Shown here: positions 38,308 through 51,300 of the stretch, one piece after another | Position numbering within the stretch: position 1 is the first letter of the stretch | Layout of the letters: each line of letters begins with the position of its first letter | NCBI GenBank assembly: GCA_040954595.2 | Contig: CM082581.2 | Span: forward strand, 4,836,001-4,900,000 | Source of the DNA: Balanoglossus misakiensis | Taxonomy: Eukaryota; Hemichordata | DNA: 64,000 bases | Direction of reading: 5' to 3' | Program-made: the position numbers and the translations under genes | Notes under the pieces: generated by a model | Told to the model about the DNA's origin: nothing | Databases searched by the model: none | What the model saw: only the letters and a program-made list of their open reading frames with translations

Positions 38308-41300
38308 CTTTTATTTGTCCTTGCTGCAGGTTTGGTTTGTCTGAGCGCCTTGTTTCTGTGAATCCCATTAGCGCACTTAGCACGATGGGACTGAGGATTA
38401 CATTCAAGTTGGTTTCAAGTACAGCATGAGTATTGATGATCAGGAATGGCGCGAACTTGACTTACAAAACTTAACATAATATCTTGCCTTGCACCATCAT
38501 TGTTATCTTATCAACGAAAATAAAATTTGAAGATGAGCGTATTGCAAGGGACTCAGAAGTTATTTTGACAAGGGCAGTCAAAGTAAAGATGTTCCAAACC
38601 AAAATATGTTTTGGCCTATTCAGCAAATCTCTGCGTGGGTCTTTAATGAACGGCAACAAATCATGGTTATTTGCCGTCCTTTACATATAAGGACGCAAAA
38701 TATATTGGTTCGCTAAGGTATAGATCTGATATGTTCGAAGTGACAATAGTCAAATAGGGCACTGCAACCGTTCTTAAAAGTCCACGTAACCTATTTCTTT
38801 ACTTTTTGCTAATCTTCGTAGGCGGGTTTCGGATTCCGTGTCGTTAAGTCTGTCATTGGCTATGGATTAGGTCGATCAAATTCAGACATATTCGAAATAA
38901 TTGTCATTGTGCAACAATCGCGTGACAAAGAACATAGAGAAATTGTGCTGATGCTCTAATAGTTTCGTGACACCGGCATGAGTATGGGAAACGTACATAG
39001 TGTTCTCGCGTAATCTGTTCAAAATATGTGACGCGCTATTCTGTACTTTCGGTTTTCCACACTTCAGTCAACACAAGAAATAGTTCCACCAGTACATGTA
39101 TGTGTCAATTTAGACTACCTTTAATTTATGAACACAGTATTACCCTATACTTAACAATCAATGAACTCATTCAGTGTGCAAAAACCGTTTCTGGAACAAA
39201 GACCTGTTCTTTAGTAGTTGCTCTTGATTTACCAGCATCACGTGACCTAGACTAAACATTCAAGGTCATGACATTGACAGGTCCTTGACTCACCATTTTA
39301 CCGACGACGGGCAAAACGTCATTATATTTTCATCAGTGCAGCATTTCCTGGGGTCTGAAATGTTTTATTGCCATTACCAATATTCAGAAACAGTCACTTC
39401 TTAATTTATTTTAGAAAATGGGTCTTTTCTATATAAGAAAAACCACATACAATATGTACAGCAGATACTTTCTTATACTTATTTACTTACTTACTTATTA
39501 CTTACTGACCCCCATCACAATTTGTGGGAAAAAACCTGTTCGCTCCTTTGAGACAGACCTAGTCACACCCTTTTTACCATATATACAGTCAGGTGTAACT
39601 TAGATCAAATTGTAGCCATTTTATGCCTCAAGTCTAAGGTCAACTGTAAAGGTAGACTGCCGAAGTAAACTTAGAATTATAAACTTTCTTGCAGATGCGC
39701 CATCAACGCTGTGTAAAACACATTAATTGCAGCCAAGCCTCGTACTCAGGTAAACATCATGGGACGGACGCGGACGTACGCGGACGCTCTGATTCGATTT
39801 GTAAATCACCTTCTGCGCGTACCTCTAGGGCTGTAATTCTATCATGACGTCAGGTCGACCACATTCTACCAAATGAACACTATGTCAACAAATGTTTGGT
39901 ATGATTACACTTTAATTTAATCAAGCTTTTATTTCGATGGTTACAGCAATTTATAGATTTATATCCGTTATTGAATTACTTGTATTAATTTAGTTTTCTT
40001 TCTTTCTTTTGGCATATCCAATAAACTACCATCAGCAAGGGTGCGGAGATCCTTGGCAACGTGCTGCAATGGAAAGGTTTCTTCGGTGCAGTAAAGCATT
40101 ATTTATTGTACGTTTAAAGGTCGCGAGGTCATACGGTCAAACACACTGCTCCTGTTTTTCCGAGAACGTTCATTTAACTTTGTCTCAGGCAAAGTCAGTT
40201 ACGGCGATAAATATAAAATGCGCACTGTATCACAGTTGGCAATGAGAACCCATTATTAGAAAAAAATGTAAACAATCACCCGAAAAGATGTTAAAGGATT
40301 TAGAGTATATTTTCGTAATCGGTGCTGTGTGACTATCGTATACTATACGGAAAGGTTTTAGATTAGATTTAGCTGCACTTGAATTATTTACAGGTCGCCA
40401 GTTGGGAGAGTCTTAGTGCACGATATATTGTGATCGATTTATTTAACATTTTATTGCCTTAATTCTCGATGGTTTATCTAGACGCTGATCTAGGATTCGT
40501 GGTGTTTTTACAAGTCGCCTGTTTCGTTTAGTTAAAAGTCGAAATCGCTGTGGCAAGATAAGTATTTGTCCTTGCCGCGTTAGACCCTATACAGTGTCCC
40601 TCCGGACAGTTTAATCTATTTTTATCCAGCGGTGATAAAAGAGTCCACTTCGTGACTCTGCTTAGTTTTTTGCCGGAGACATTTCAATCTTATCCAATAA
40701 ACGTGGAAACTGTCGAGTAATTGTCCTACTAACACATTCAAAGTAGGCCTGAGTCCTCGACAGTGTCTCCAGCGCTGCTCTCCGCGACACACGCGCCCTA
40801 AAACGCTTCTATTATACCCTGTGGGAATAATGGGCCCAATAAAGTCGAGTAACAGCACATTCGTGATTGAATCCCCAAGTCATTGAGAGTCAGAGCCTTG
40901 CCCGGGTGCCCCTCACAGGACGCCGTTTGACAAATTAAGCTGTCTCTGTTTGGACGTATTCATCCCATAATATATTTGTATTTTCCCTCCGTGGACAGGT
41001 GAGGTTTATTTGTTGTCCTAAAGCTTAAAGCGGAGTTGATCTGCCTCTTACGTGAGACTGGGCCCAGCTGAATGGTAATTTCTGAAGGGCACGGAGGCAG
41101 AATTAGTCTTTGCGACTGACTGACACCGGACCAGGTGTATATCCACCACGGTTTGTCAGTCGCTGAGGTTAGACTTAAGCTTATCGACGAATGTTCCTAT
41201 CCGCAATGATATATATATCCTCACGTCTTCATAAAATCGCGATGATGATACATTCTTGGAAAACACGAAAAACATGCGAATATCGCATTTCTTCTAATAC

Positions 41301-44300
41301 CTTTCCTTCTTTCATTCCCATGTCACGGATTCTTAAACCCTGTCACGTGACGAATGCTTGGAATATTGTATAACACGGGATGAGCGTTCAGCCCTGTTAC
41401 ATCCGGAGGATGAAGTGCTGTATGTCAATTTTCTGTCTGAAATATAAATATATCCAAGTTTCTGCATTGAATACAGAGAGCAAGTATTTGAATAGACAGA
41501 GAGCAAAGTCAGGGCAAGTATTTCAATGTAACGTACGGATCACATTATCTCTGCGTGCGCGGGCTGTGTGTGGTGTGTATAGGCATTGCCATAAGACACA
41601 CAACCATTCCACGTAGAGCTGGGATCACAGACGGGTAACGTTAAATTCTACATTCCAACCAAGTGAGCTAAAATTAAAATCTCTCACGAGACAGACACAC
41701 TTTATATCATCAAACGCGACCATGTTGAATATTGACAAACCCAGTTGATTTTTTTACAAGTTAATTGATTTCAGCTGAATGTTTTCAGCAATTAGCCACT
41801 GGCTGGCGATTCATAAAATTTAAATCAATCAGCCTCGACGTTTAAAGAACAATTAATGAAAAGCCCAATCAGACAAACAGTCACCATGGCACGCAAGCCA
41901 GTTAACAACCGACTCTGCCTGGCGACTCCACGGGAAGAATGTATCCATCATGAGATGGAATTCTTTGGCGTGGAGAATCTACCATCAGCTAACCACTTGT
42001 CTGTTATTTCATTCGTGTCCATGTTTATTAAATTTTCCCCAAAGCAGTGTGTATAGGCCTACATGTATGTGTATACTGGGCCGACCGCCGTGTCTGTACT
42101 AGAGCCAAGAGTCAGAAATTCTAGCGCCGATTTCCGACAGCTGTGGCCGAAACTAATTGGTACCATAAAACAAAGCACCGTAACTGTATTTAACGGGAAC
42201 ATCAAACACCTGTACGAACACGCTGCTTTTCTGAAGTGTCTCGCGATGAAAGAGACGATTGGAATGAGGGCGCTCGCACAGGCAGCATGATAGAATTCAT
42301 AGCTTAGCTTGACTGCTGCATTGAACGATAGAAAACACAGTGAGAAATATGTAAAATCTCAGGCGTGAAAACATATCAGAAATAACGAAATGTGACGTTA
42401 ATAGATGAGTTCCATGTGAGGCGATGCTTACCATGAATCCACGCATGTAAATTTCAACTACCGGTGAAATATACATGCGCCACCTTGCATCATCGTCCCC
42501 CCATGATAAATGCTGAAACATTTCACGCATCGCTATTTCCACAGCTGCAACTTTCCTGACATAACAGGAAATCGGAATTACACCGGGATGATGGATAGGA
42601 AATTCATAAACTCTCACACAATTAACATTTGGTCTTTTCCCCCGAGTCATCGATTACCAAGCGCACTAAAAACGAAAATGCATAAAAATAAAATACATAC
42701 ACGCCGTCGTGTGACTCGGGGAAATTGACAAGCCGCGCGTTATAAAGGATGTGCATCACGCGAAGTATTGCAGGTGATTTGCATTGTTACAGTGGGTCTT
42801 TACACGTAATCGAGCGACAAACGCGCTGTTCACTTTACTGGAATACTGGATAGAATGTACAACGTGCAGCATACTTCGGAGTGTATTTAGCGTTCAGTAA
42901 TATTAACACACACTGGTTTAGTCGGTTTCCGTTAGATTTTGTGACAGTGTTTATAGTAATCCGGAGCAGCCAAACTTTTTAGCAAGAATTAAAACGGAAA
43001 ATAATGAAAGGTGATTGTCGCAGCGTGGAACTTTTGAACGACTTTCGTGTCATCACTGACGTCTACCGTTTGTCTCCATCCAAAGAACACGAATTTATTA
43101 CTTTCTCGATGACTTTGTATAACCGGTTATACGATGAAATCTTGACAAATAATTGAAGCGTAACTGTCTGTTTTCTCTCATCTAAGAGGGGTGACAGGCG
43201 AGCACGACAGAGTGACGTCGACACATCACGTGGGATTTGTGATTCCTGTCTGTAGACGACAAGTGTGTAAACGATGGCCCTAATGAGATTGTCGGGGCAT
43301 CAGATAAACAAATTTCCATACTCTCAGCAGATGAGCCATGAGAGACGGACTGTGTACACAGACACATTTGACTGCAAGTTATTCGAGTCAAGGGCATAGG
43401 TTCCGGTTTCCCCGAGAATATTGCTGTTTGCGATAAAGTTTGCCCAGTTGCGCGGTGGATGAGGAATAAAATCAATACCATAAGCGTCTGCGTGTTCCTG
43501 TCGCTTTTCGGGCGCCAAAGCAAAAGCGGTCTCGTTTAGCTTGGTTTGCAATTAAAGATGATTTGACGAGAACCTGCATGAATTACTAGATTCCAGTTGT
43601 TGACAGCCAGTCAATAATGCTATACTTAACTGTCTACTCTGACATACATTGCATTGTAAATACAGTAAGGTTGCACACACAGGTAGATATAACCGTGTTA
43701 GGTAAACGATACACTAGTTAACATAAGTGTAATGGCCATCTTACCAGGACAAGAGATTTAATAGAATTTTTGGTCTGGAGATGTTATCTTTTCACTGAAA
43801 GTGCACGTAATATCGATTATTTAAATCGGACAATCTTGACTGGCAGTAGAAACGGAAAGACGCTGTAATTTTAGAGCCAGAAATCACTGAATAACTCCAC
43901 TGGTTCATTTTCCAATGAAGGCACGCCCAGCTGCATTTTTTTGGCTGCTGCTTTTAGTTTAAACATTCTGTCAGAAATGTTCTTCGACGAAAACTTGATT
44001 GAGTATGTATTCTTTTTCTGAGTCCGGGGAACGAACTGCTGCGAACTAGCATATTTTTTCAGGCCACTGTGGATATCGATTTACGTAAAAACAGTACAGC
44101 CATCAGGAAGATTGTATCCTAAATTCAATTTTCTCCGGCTAAATCACATATTCTGAGCTATCGACCGTATTTCGATCTCCTTCAAACAAACAAGTTGCCG
44201 TAAAGATCCGCGTGGAATTGAGCAAAAAATACGAATCCACCGACAATCCCATGGGTGGTGCCGTGGCAGATTCCAAAACTCTTAAGTAATCACTCCCCGA

Positions 44301-46659
44301 AATTGGATAAATTAAACAAGAGTCTCACGAGCGAAAATTAAGGTCATATTGGCGAGATGGCCTGCTGACCAGGTACGCTCCTGCATAATGGAATATATAA
44401 TTGTTTAAATCGCTTTTCTGCGATCCGGGCCCAAACCTCTGCGCGCCGTCACCCCGGAAACGAGAAGAAGCGTGATGTGGAATACCTAAAGCAGATGTTT
44501 GTTAAGAGGAAATCTTTATTCCGAACGATGATCGACATTTTCGACATTGCAAGATGACAAGATGAGGGAGAGTTGGCCATTATAGCGGAGATGACACTGA
44601 GACCCAAGGGGTTGATGTAAATGGTCAACACTGTAGTTTTGCCAACACATCCCATTTTGCTTTACCGTGTCGCTCTCAAATAATCATCAGAAAGGTGCCA
44701 AATGGTTCTCCCGGATACAAATGTCACAAATGACTCTAGTCATCCGTCTAATAAGATTGTGCTTTAATATGATATTAGTAAAAAAGAGGTAATACCTGCA
44801 AATTTGGATTACGTATAGTTTTCAACACCCATTTACCAATAGCTGTAATTCAATGCCTTTCCGGCTTACCATTCTTCAGAGAAAAGTAACTTACAGTCAG
44901 TTCTGGATATCTCTTTCAGGGTTTTGTTCTGTGTTTCTTCTTCTATTCCTTGTACTGTGTATAATTATCCAATTAATATTTTGTCTGTGAGCATAGCTTT
45001 GTGAATATGTAACCACTGTTCATGCTGTTGTGTTGTTGGTAAATGAAATCACGTCCGGGCTTGACATATCAATTTTCAACAATACTATAGCTCCGTACGT
45101 ATATACACGCATGGGTTGTATTATTAAGAAGAATACTTGCAATGAATTTCAAAACACCGTAATTTACGGAACTGGGATGTTGGAAACTGGCTAAAAGGTG
45201 ACAGCTAAGTGGAGCTATAAAGGATTGATCAGTTATATAATGGAGAAATTTTTGGTCTGATGGAATGTTAGCGGCCAGTATTAGAACTGTTTACACTGTA
45301 TTGTACAGTTTGGCCACAATTACTGAAATAAACATATTATTATAAATGGAGAAAATTTTGGTCTGACGGAATGTTGTCGAAATGGGGCCACATTTCGACT
45401 GCGGGTACATTGTTGCGGTGCGACACAAACAAAGTAATAGCGTCTTCCCCCAGTGGAATAGTTTACTATTAAGACAACATGCATTCGCCGTCTTTTCATC
45501 TTACTGAACATCTTAGTCAATCTCAGAAACCATGTATTTTTTCAATCACTAGACTTTATCATCTTGCCGACGGGGACAGTCATGAATAAATGACAAATCC
45601 GAGATCTGATCACATTACCTGGTTATCCTGGTGCCTCTCGGAATTAAAAATATGATAGCTAGGTGTTGAGCAGAAGAAAGGGGTGCCAATATATCTTGTA
45701 AGACTGGCGGTTACTTTCATTGTCAGACCGCCCTAGAGATCTCAAGTTGTGCACGGAGTATATTATGAGCTGCAATTTTATAGTATTTTTAACCACGATC
45801 CAGACATGAATCCCATGGTACTGATGTAAAGTATAGGAATGGTGTGCAGGTCGTGTCATGATGGAAATTGTGCCTACTTCTCAACCGTACGAACCAGACA
45901 TAACACAGTCAAACATCGGTCAGACTACCTAAAAGCGTGAAATTTGGCTAAACTCGTCCATACAAGTGAATGGTCCCCGACACCAGGCTTGGTTTCACAA
46001 GAAAGTTCACCAACATGACGGACAATAAAACATGTTGACAATTGAATAACATTTGTCGTTAACAGTAAACTGAATGAAGGAAACCTTTTCATCTAGGTAG
46101 AGACTCTATATACAGTAGATAACAAGTTGATGGTGTAGAAATATCACATTTAGATTTTGAAATCGCCATATGCAATGAAATCAGGTTCACCACGAGATGG
46201 CGCTCTTCACTAACCCTTGCTCTGTTGTCATCGGCTTCCAGCACCAACAACTGAACATTCGAGAAAAGAATCTTTCCAGGTCAAAGCATTATAATATATT
46301 AAATTTTGAAGCAAATCTGTGACTATGCATCAGACGAAACTACATCCATTTTCCCTGGAATTGTGCAAAAGTACAAATGTACTATAAGAAACAGAAATAA
46401 AATTGAAATTTGTCAAAGTTTTTAATTGAATAAAATATACAATTCTGACTATACTTGGGCTTAAATTTAGCTGAAAAGATAAAATTACCATATACAGCCT
46501 GTATGCAGCTGCATGTTCCATTTCAGTGCACTCATGTCATTTGAGTGAAAACCACTGGTCCTTGTCATATTCCAAAATATTAAAAACACAGACATCTGAC
46601 ATGTTATACTTGACATGAAATTTATTGCACTAAAAAGTCTGGGATAAATCTTATCACTA
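38308..46659. other. Intergenic stretch without recognised genes
   Basis: About 8 kb between the two copies of the hairpin element. Only short open frames and a (CTTA)n tract near 39.48 kb are seen, plus the direct repeat pair at 45.2-45.4 kb. Confidence 0.55.
45236..45375 (+). repeat. Short direct repeat pair
   Basis: A block around TTTGGTCTGATGGAATGTT at 45236-45269 recurs with few changes at 45341-45375, about 106 bases apart. Origin unknown. Confidence 0.7.
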
Positions 46660-47930
46660 ATTAAAGCTGCAAGCAGCGTTGGCGGGGCACAAGCGGTTCC
46701 CATGGTGACCAGCAAATGCCACGGCTGTATCTGCTGGGGATTCCAAGATATGGGAAAGTAGGTCAAAGGTCACCTGAGGTCACCCCAAATTTGGGCAAAA
46801 AAATTGGACCCCATACTAGTCTAGATCCAACAAAAAACCAGACCCCTAGCCCTATTGGTTCGCCTGCAATTAGGTATGCACATAATTAATGAGGTCTTGT
46901 GTAAGACTCCATTATGTGCTCAATCCCCATAAAAGCCAGGGCTCTAACTGCTCTGGATGCTGAGATATGGGAAAGTAGATCAAAGGTCACCCAAGGTCAC
47001 CCAAAATTAGGGCATAAAATTTTGACCCCAGACTGGGCCATGTCAAACCAATACCAGACCTCTAGCCCTATTAGGTAGCATGGAATTAGATATGCAGAAA
47101 AATGATGTTTCAGAAATAGGTCAAAGGTCATTGCCAAAATTACCAAAATATTTGTGTCATGTCCTGGCAGCATTGGTACCAATGTCCACAACATTCATGA
47201 CTGTGGTGCTTTTACAAGAGGAGGTATGGGGAATATGCATATATAATTAGTTGTTTTAAAAGTGGGTCAAAGGTCATGTGAAAATTGCCCCGAAAAATTG
47301 TGACAACTTCCGGTCATATGATGACTCATATCCAAAAAAAGAATTTCCGTGCTGTCAACATTTTGGCTACAAAACAGAATTTTCATTTTTCAATGGTTTT
47401 CCGAAAATCCAACATGGCCGCCATAATGATCGACCAATCACAGTGCGCTTCGCAAACTTGATAGACATAGGTTAGGTGACCACATATCCCAAATCCCAAG
47501 ACTCGGTAACCGCTGGTTCTGGAGAAGAAGATTTTTAAAGTTTTAAGTAGTTTTTCAGAAAAACAATTGTAGCAAAAAAACTTTATGTATGACGTCATGA
47601 TTTCAATGGTGTAAAATGATGGACAGAAGGTAGGCTACCTGCACACCAAATTTGAACTCGATCGGCCCTGTAGTTTTTGAGAAGGACTCGTTTAACGATT
47701 TTCGGGAAATCCAATATGGCCGCCAGGTCACGTGACTAATTAAATATTCACGAGCCACTGCACGTCTACTCATTGGCCCCTATCACCCTACCAAGTTTCA
47801 GCCCCCTAGGTGCAGCGGTTTTCCAGATCTACCTGGCCGAATTTCTCGGAAGAAGAAGAAGAATAATAATAAAGAAAAATTCCAACAATACCAATAGGGG
47901 CACAAGCCCGATAGGCTTGTGCCCCTAATA
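46660..47930 (-). mobile_element. Helentron-like non-autonomous element, copy 2 (uninterrupted)
   Basis: Read on the minus strand the element begins TATTA, then a 12-bp hairpin (stem GGGGCACAAGCC, loop of five) at 47925-47897. It carries a short TTC/ATT microsatellite, then about 1 kb without coding capacity. It ends with an inverted match to the hairpin arm (46694-46684), the short hairpin GCTGCTTGCAGC (46677-46666) and TTTAAT. No long target duplication is visible. Structure (5' hairpin, subterminal inverted repeat, small 3' hairpin, microsatellite, T-rich target) resembles HINE elements mobilised by Helentrons. The class assignment is inference. It lies about 395 bases beyond the EXOC2 stop codon, in the same direction as EXOC2. 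Confidence 0.7.
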
Positions 47931-48324
47931 ATCTGAAAAAAAAATATATTAAAAACAAGCAAATTAGACAAATGTATGCCAATGTTGAGACTTACTAGTA
48001 TTCCTAAACTACATGTACTGACATACTTCAATATTTGGGTGGGCACTAACTATCATATAGATAATGTCTGCAGAACAGAACTACTACCTACATATGTCTC
48101 TATTAGACAATACCATCATGTTTTTATGTCACAAAATGATTATTACACAAAGTCAATATGTCAACAATTTGCCACATACATGCAAGTCACATGTAAGAAT
48201 ACTATCACTGTCATGTGATGTGATGTGATGTCATAAGTCATTATACAGGAGTCCACATTTTATCTGTCAATCTCCACTAGCTCCAAATTAGATAAAGCAT
48301 TTCCTCTAAACTAACTTCAGGAGA
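47931..48324 (-). other. EXOC2: Likely EXOC2 3' UTR
   Basis: Sequence directly after the EXOC2 stop codon and before the hairpin element. It includes a short GTGAT repeat (about 48211-48229). I could not fix the polyadenylation site, so transcription may continue into the element. Confidence 0.45.
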
Positions 48325-51300
48325 TCATTCATTTCCATCACCATGGAAACATAGCAACTGTAATCGCATGTTACTCTTGAAGTTGTTCAATTCTTCTTCA
48401 AGTATTCTGCGAAGAGTAAATAAAACACCATAAAACTCAACTACATCGACAGGATAATACACATACCTGTATAAAGCATGTACTGGTAGTTAGGATAAAA
48501 ATCAATAAAAATCAACTGGTAGATGATACATGATGATTATTTCATTCACACCAAATTGTAAAACACTGGAGCAGGAAGTCATAAAGATTATTTGACCAAA
48601 AATGAGAAAATTTGTTGAAAGATATGTCAGAGAAATGGTGATGTACACTCACTTTTTCCTGCCCGGATTCGTGACCAGTGGAATCAACTTGAATGCTTCT
48701 TTAAAAGATGAACTAGAAAGACACAAGCAAAAACAAATATAGTAAGCTTACAAGAAGCTTTAAACACCATGACACAGTGTCAAAGCCGAATGACAAAGCC
48801 ATGCTTTGTAACCAGAAATTAAGGAGAGTTGATTTGATTTCAACCTGACAAGAACAGTCAGAGCTCCACCCACTGTAGTACACAAATTATACAGACTCAG
48901 CATCACCTCTACAGGTAACCCTTGTCTGAATAAAAAAACGTATATGTAGTTTAGGTTAGGCACTGACTTTGACAAATATATCCCAGAAGGAAACAGATGT
49001 AGAGTTAACATATAAAAACTCAAATTCTAAGACTAAGACTACACTTGCAATGGGAAATGTCTGGGAGATAGTAGGCACTAAGAAAAGACAAAGTTGCCCG
49101 TCTGTTTTTGCCTGAAGTTCGTAACCTTAAGCAACCATTTGTAACACTGACAGAATACACGGAACCATTGGAAATCATAAATCGTACAACATTACATGTA
49201 CATGGTTGAATTTCAAAATTCATCAAAACAAACCTGTTATCCAGGTATATTTAAAAAAAATTAGGTATGAAGTAAATTCTGTTTGTTGAGAGACTTCACA
49301 AGATGAAGTCATCCCTAGAATAAGTTCTCACAACCCCGGCGATAGAATTATCGACGAATAGAAAGGAATGACTGGTATACACACAGAGACCAACAAAATT
49401 GACTTACTTGGAGGCCGCATCGGTGTAATTGATGACAGCTTGTTGGAAGGCTTGCAGTTCCATGCTCGCTTGTAGAGCACCGGCTGCACTAAACCCTCTT
49501 GTGACGCAACTAATAAGACGATTCATCTCCTCAGCGTACTGCTCTACGATCTTCGTCATGATGCGTGGTATGAACATGGGCGAGATGGCGTACACTTCCG
49601 CGTGGACACTGATGAGATTCATTATGGCTTCCTTGATGTATGGCCTCACTCCTGCAAAATACACAGATATGAGTCATGATGTTGCAGATAATTTGTCAGT
49701 TAGGGTATTATGAATCGTTTCTCTTGCACTCTTCCATTCTAACATTTTCATCTTAAAACTGGAAATATAGAATAAGACAACACTGATCCCATGTCTGGCT
49801 TGAGTGGCACGGCCCTCAACAGAAATGATGACAAAGAACCAGAGAACGCGTTGATTGGGAATGACGGCCTCACAGCAAATCTTGGCCGTGTAAATCGAGT
49901 ACACCACATCCCTGATCACAACCTACATGTATATACATACCCATAGGTCTCTGCAATGTCTTCCAATCAAAGTAGCCGGCATACATGCCTTGTTCCAGTA
50001 TACCGACAATCGGACCAGATTTCTGCTCTATGTATGCTTCAAACAACTTGTCATCTAAGTCAGAAAATGCTCCTTGTACAATCTACAACACAAACATCAA
50101 CAAATAATATGTGAATGGACTGAGGCAAAAAGGTCATTATCTGTGTGGGTGGATTCATGTATGAATCTATAAGTACACACTCAGGAATGACATTGGTCTT
50201 TCGAAGTAGTCCTGGAGCTCAATGTACAGGTAGAATCGACAGTCACACAATACTGACTGACTGGGACACCTGGCTCCCTCCATCCTATACATTTGGATTC
50301 TACTCACTTGTTCAACCTTCTTCGTCTCAGGATATCCATTTCTCTCAAAATGCTCTTGGAGTCTTGGTATGACCTGGTTGGCTACATAGTTACAATTGGC
50401 TAACACAATAATCAGCCTTTGTTCCTGAGAAGTCAAACATTATACAACTGTCAATTTCAATTATGTGGCATTTCACAATTTATTATCAAAACCACAAATT
50501 AAAAATCTCTAAAAATAGTGGCATAAAAAGTATTCCAACAAATATTTCTTAAATCTTCAGCAATCATTCATCTCATTCACAAACAGTAGTCAGATGTTGT
50601 GACTCAGAAACCATGTGTCAAGGTCTTGCCCAGGAAATAATTGACCAATTCCAGAATTTGTTTCATATTCCAGAATCTTCACAAAATGGATTACAATCGG
50701 CCATTCTTTTATTACTACAAACAAATTCCACTAAATAGTTTCATGTCATTAGGCTTAACATTCAACAAACATCAGGATATTATGGACATTATGGACATGA
50801 CATGATGGATGAAAAGATATCGTTTTAGAGTACTGGTACTGCCACTAAAAAAGTTTCCATACCTACCATGGTTAATGAATTTTCAGTTGCGTTCATGTTA
50901 TCGTAATTGTGGCTTCTGAAATAAAAACAAAAATGCACATGCATAATAGTTCTTTAAACTACAACGTATGTCTGCCCCAGTTCGGTAAAATAAAACAATT
51001 TGGGTCAATCTAAGCCAGGTTGTAAAGATCTACTGGTTGCATGAATTGACTACCAGTACATCTCATGAAGCAAAGGCCTAATGGTTGTATGATGAAATAA
51101 AAGACAGAAAAATTCTATTTTTTACGAGTGACTTACTCTTGAGAATCGGCTTCCACATCAGTTTTGAACGTCAGCTGTTCCAAACAGAATGCAAATGCCT
51201 GTCAAAAGTAGATGGAGGAAAATGGCAAATGTCTGATGGCTGTAAGAATTTATTTTACTAACTACACTCATAGCCCAGATCTTCACCACAGCCAATGATT

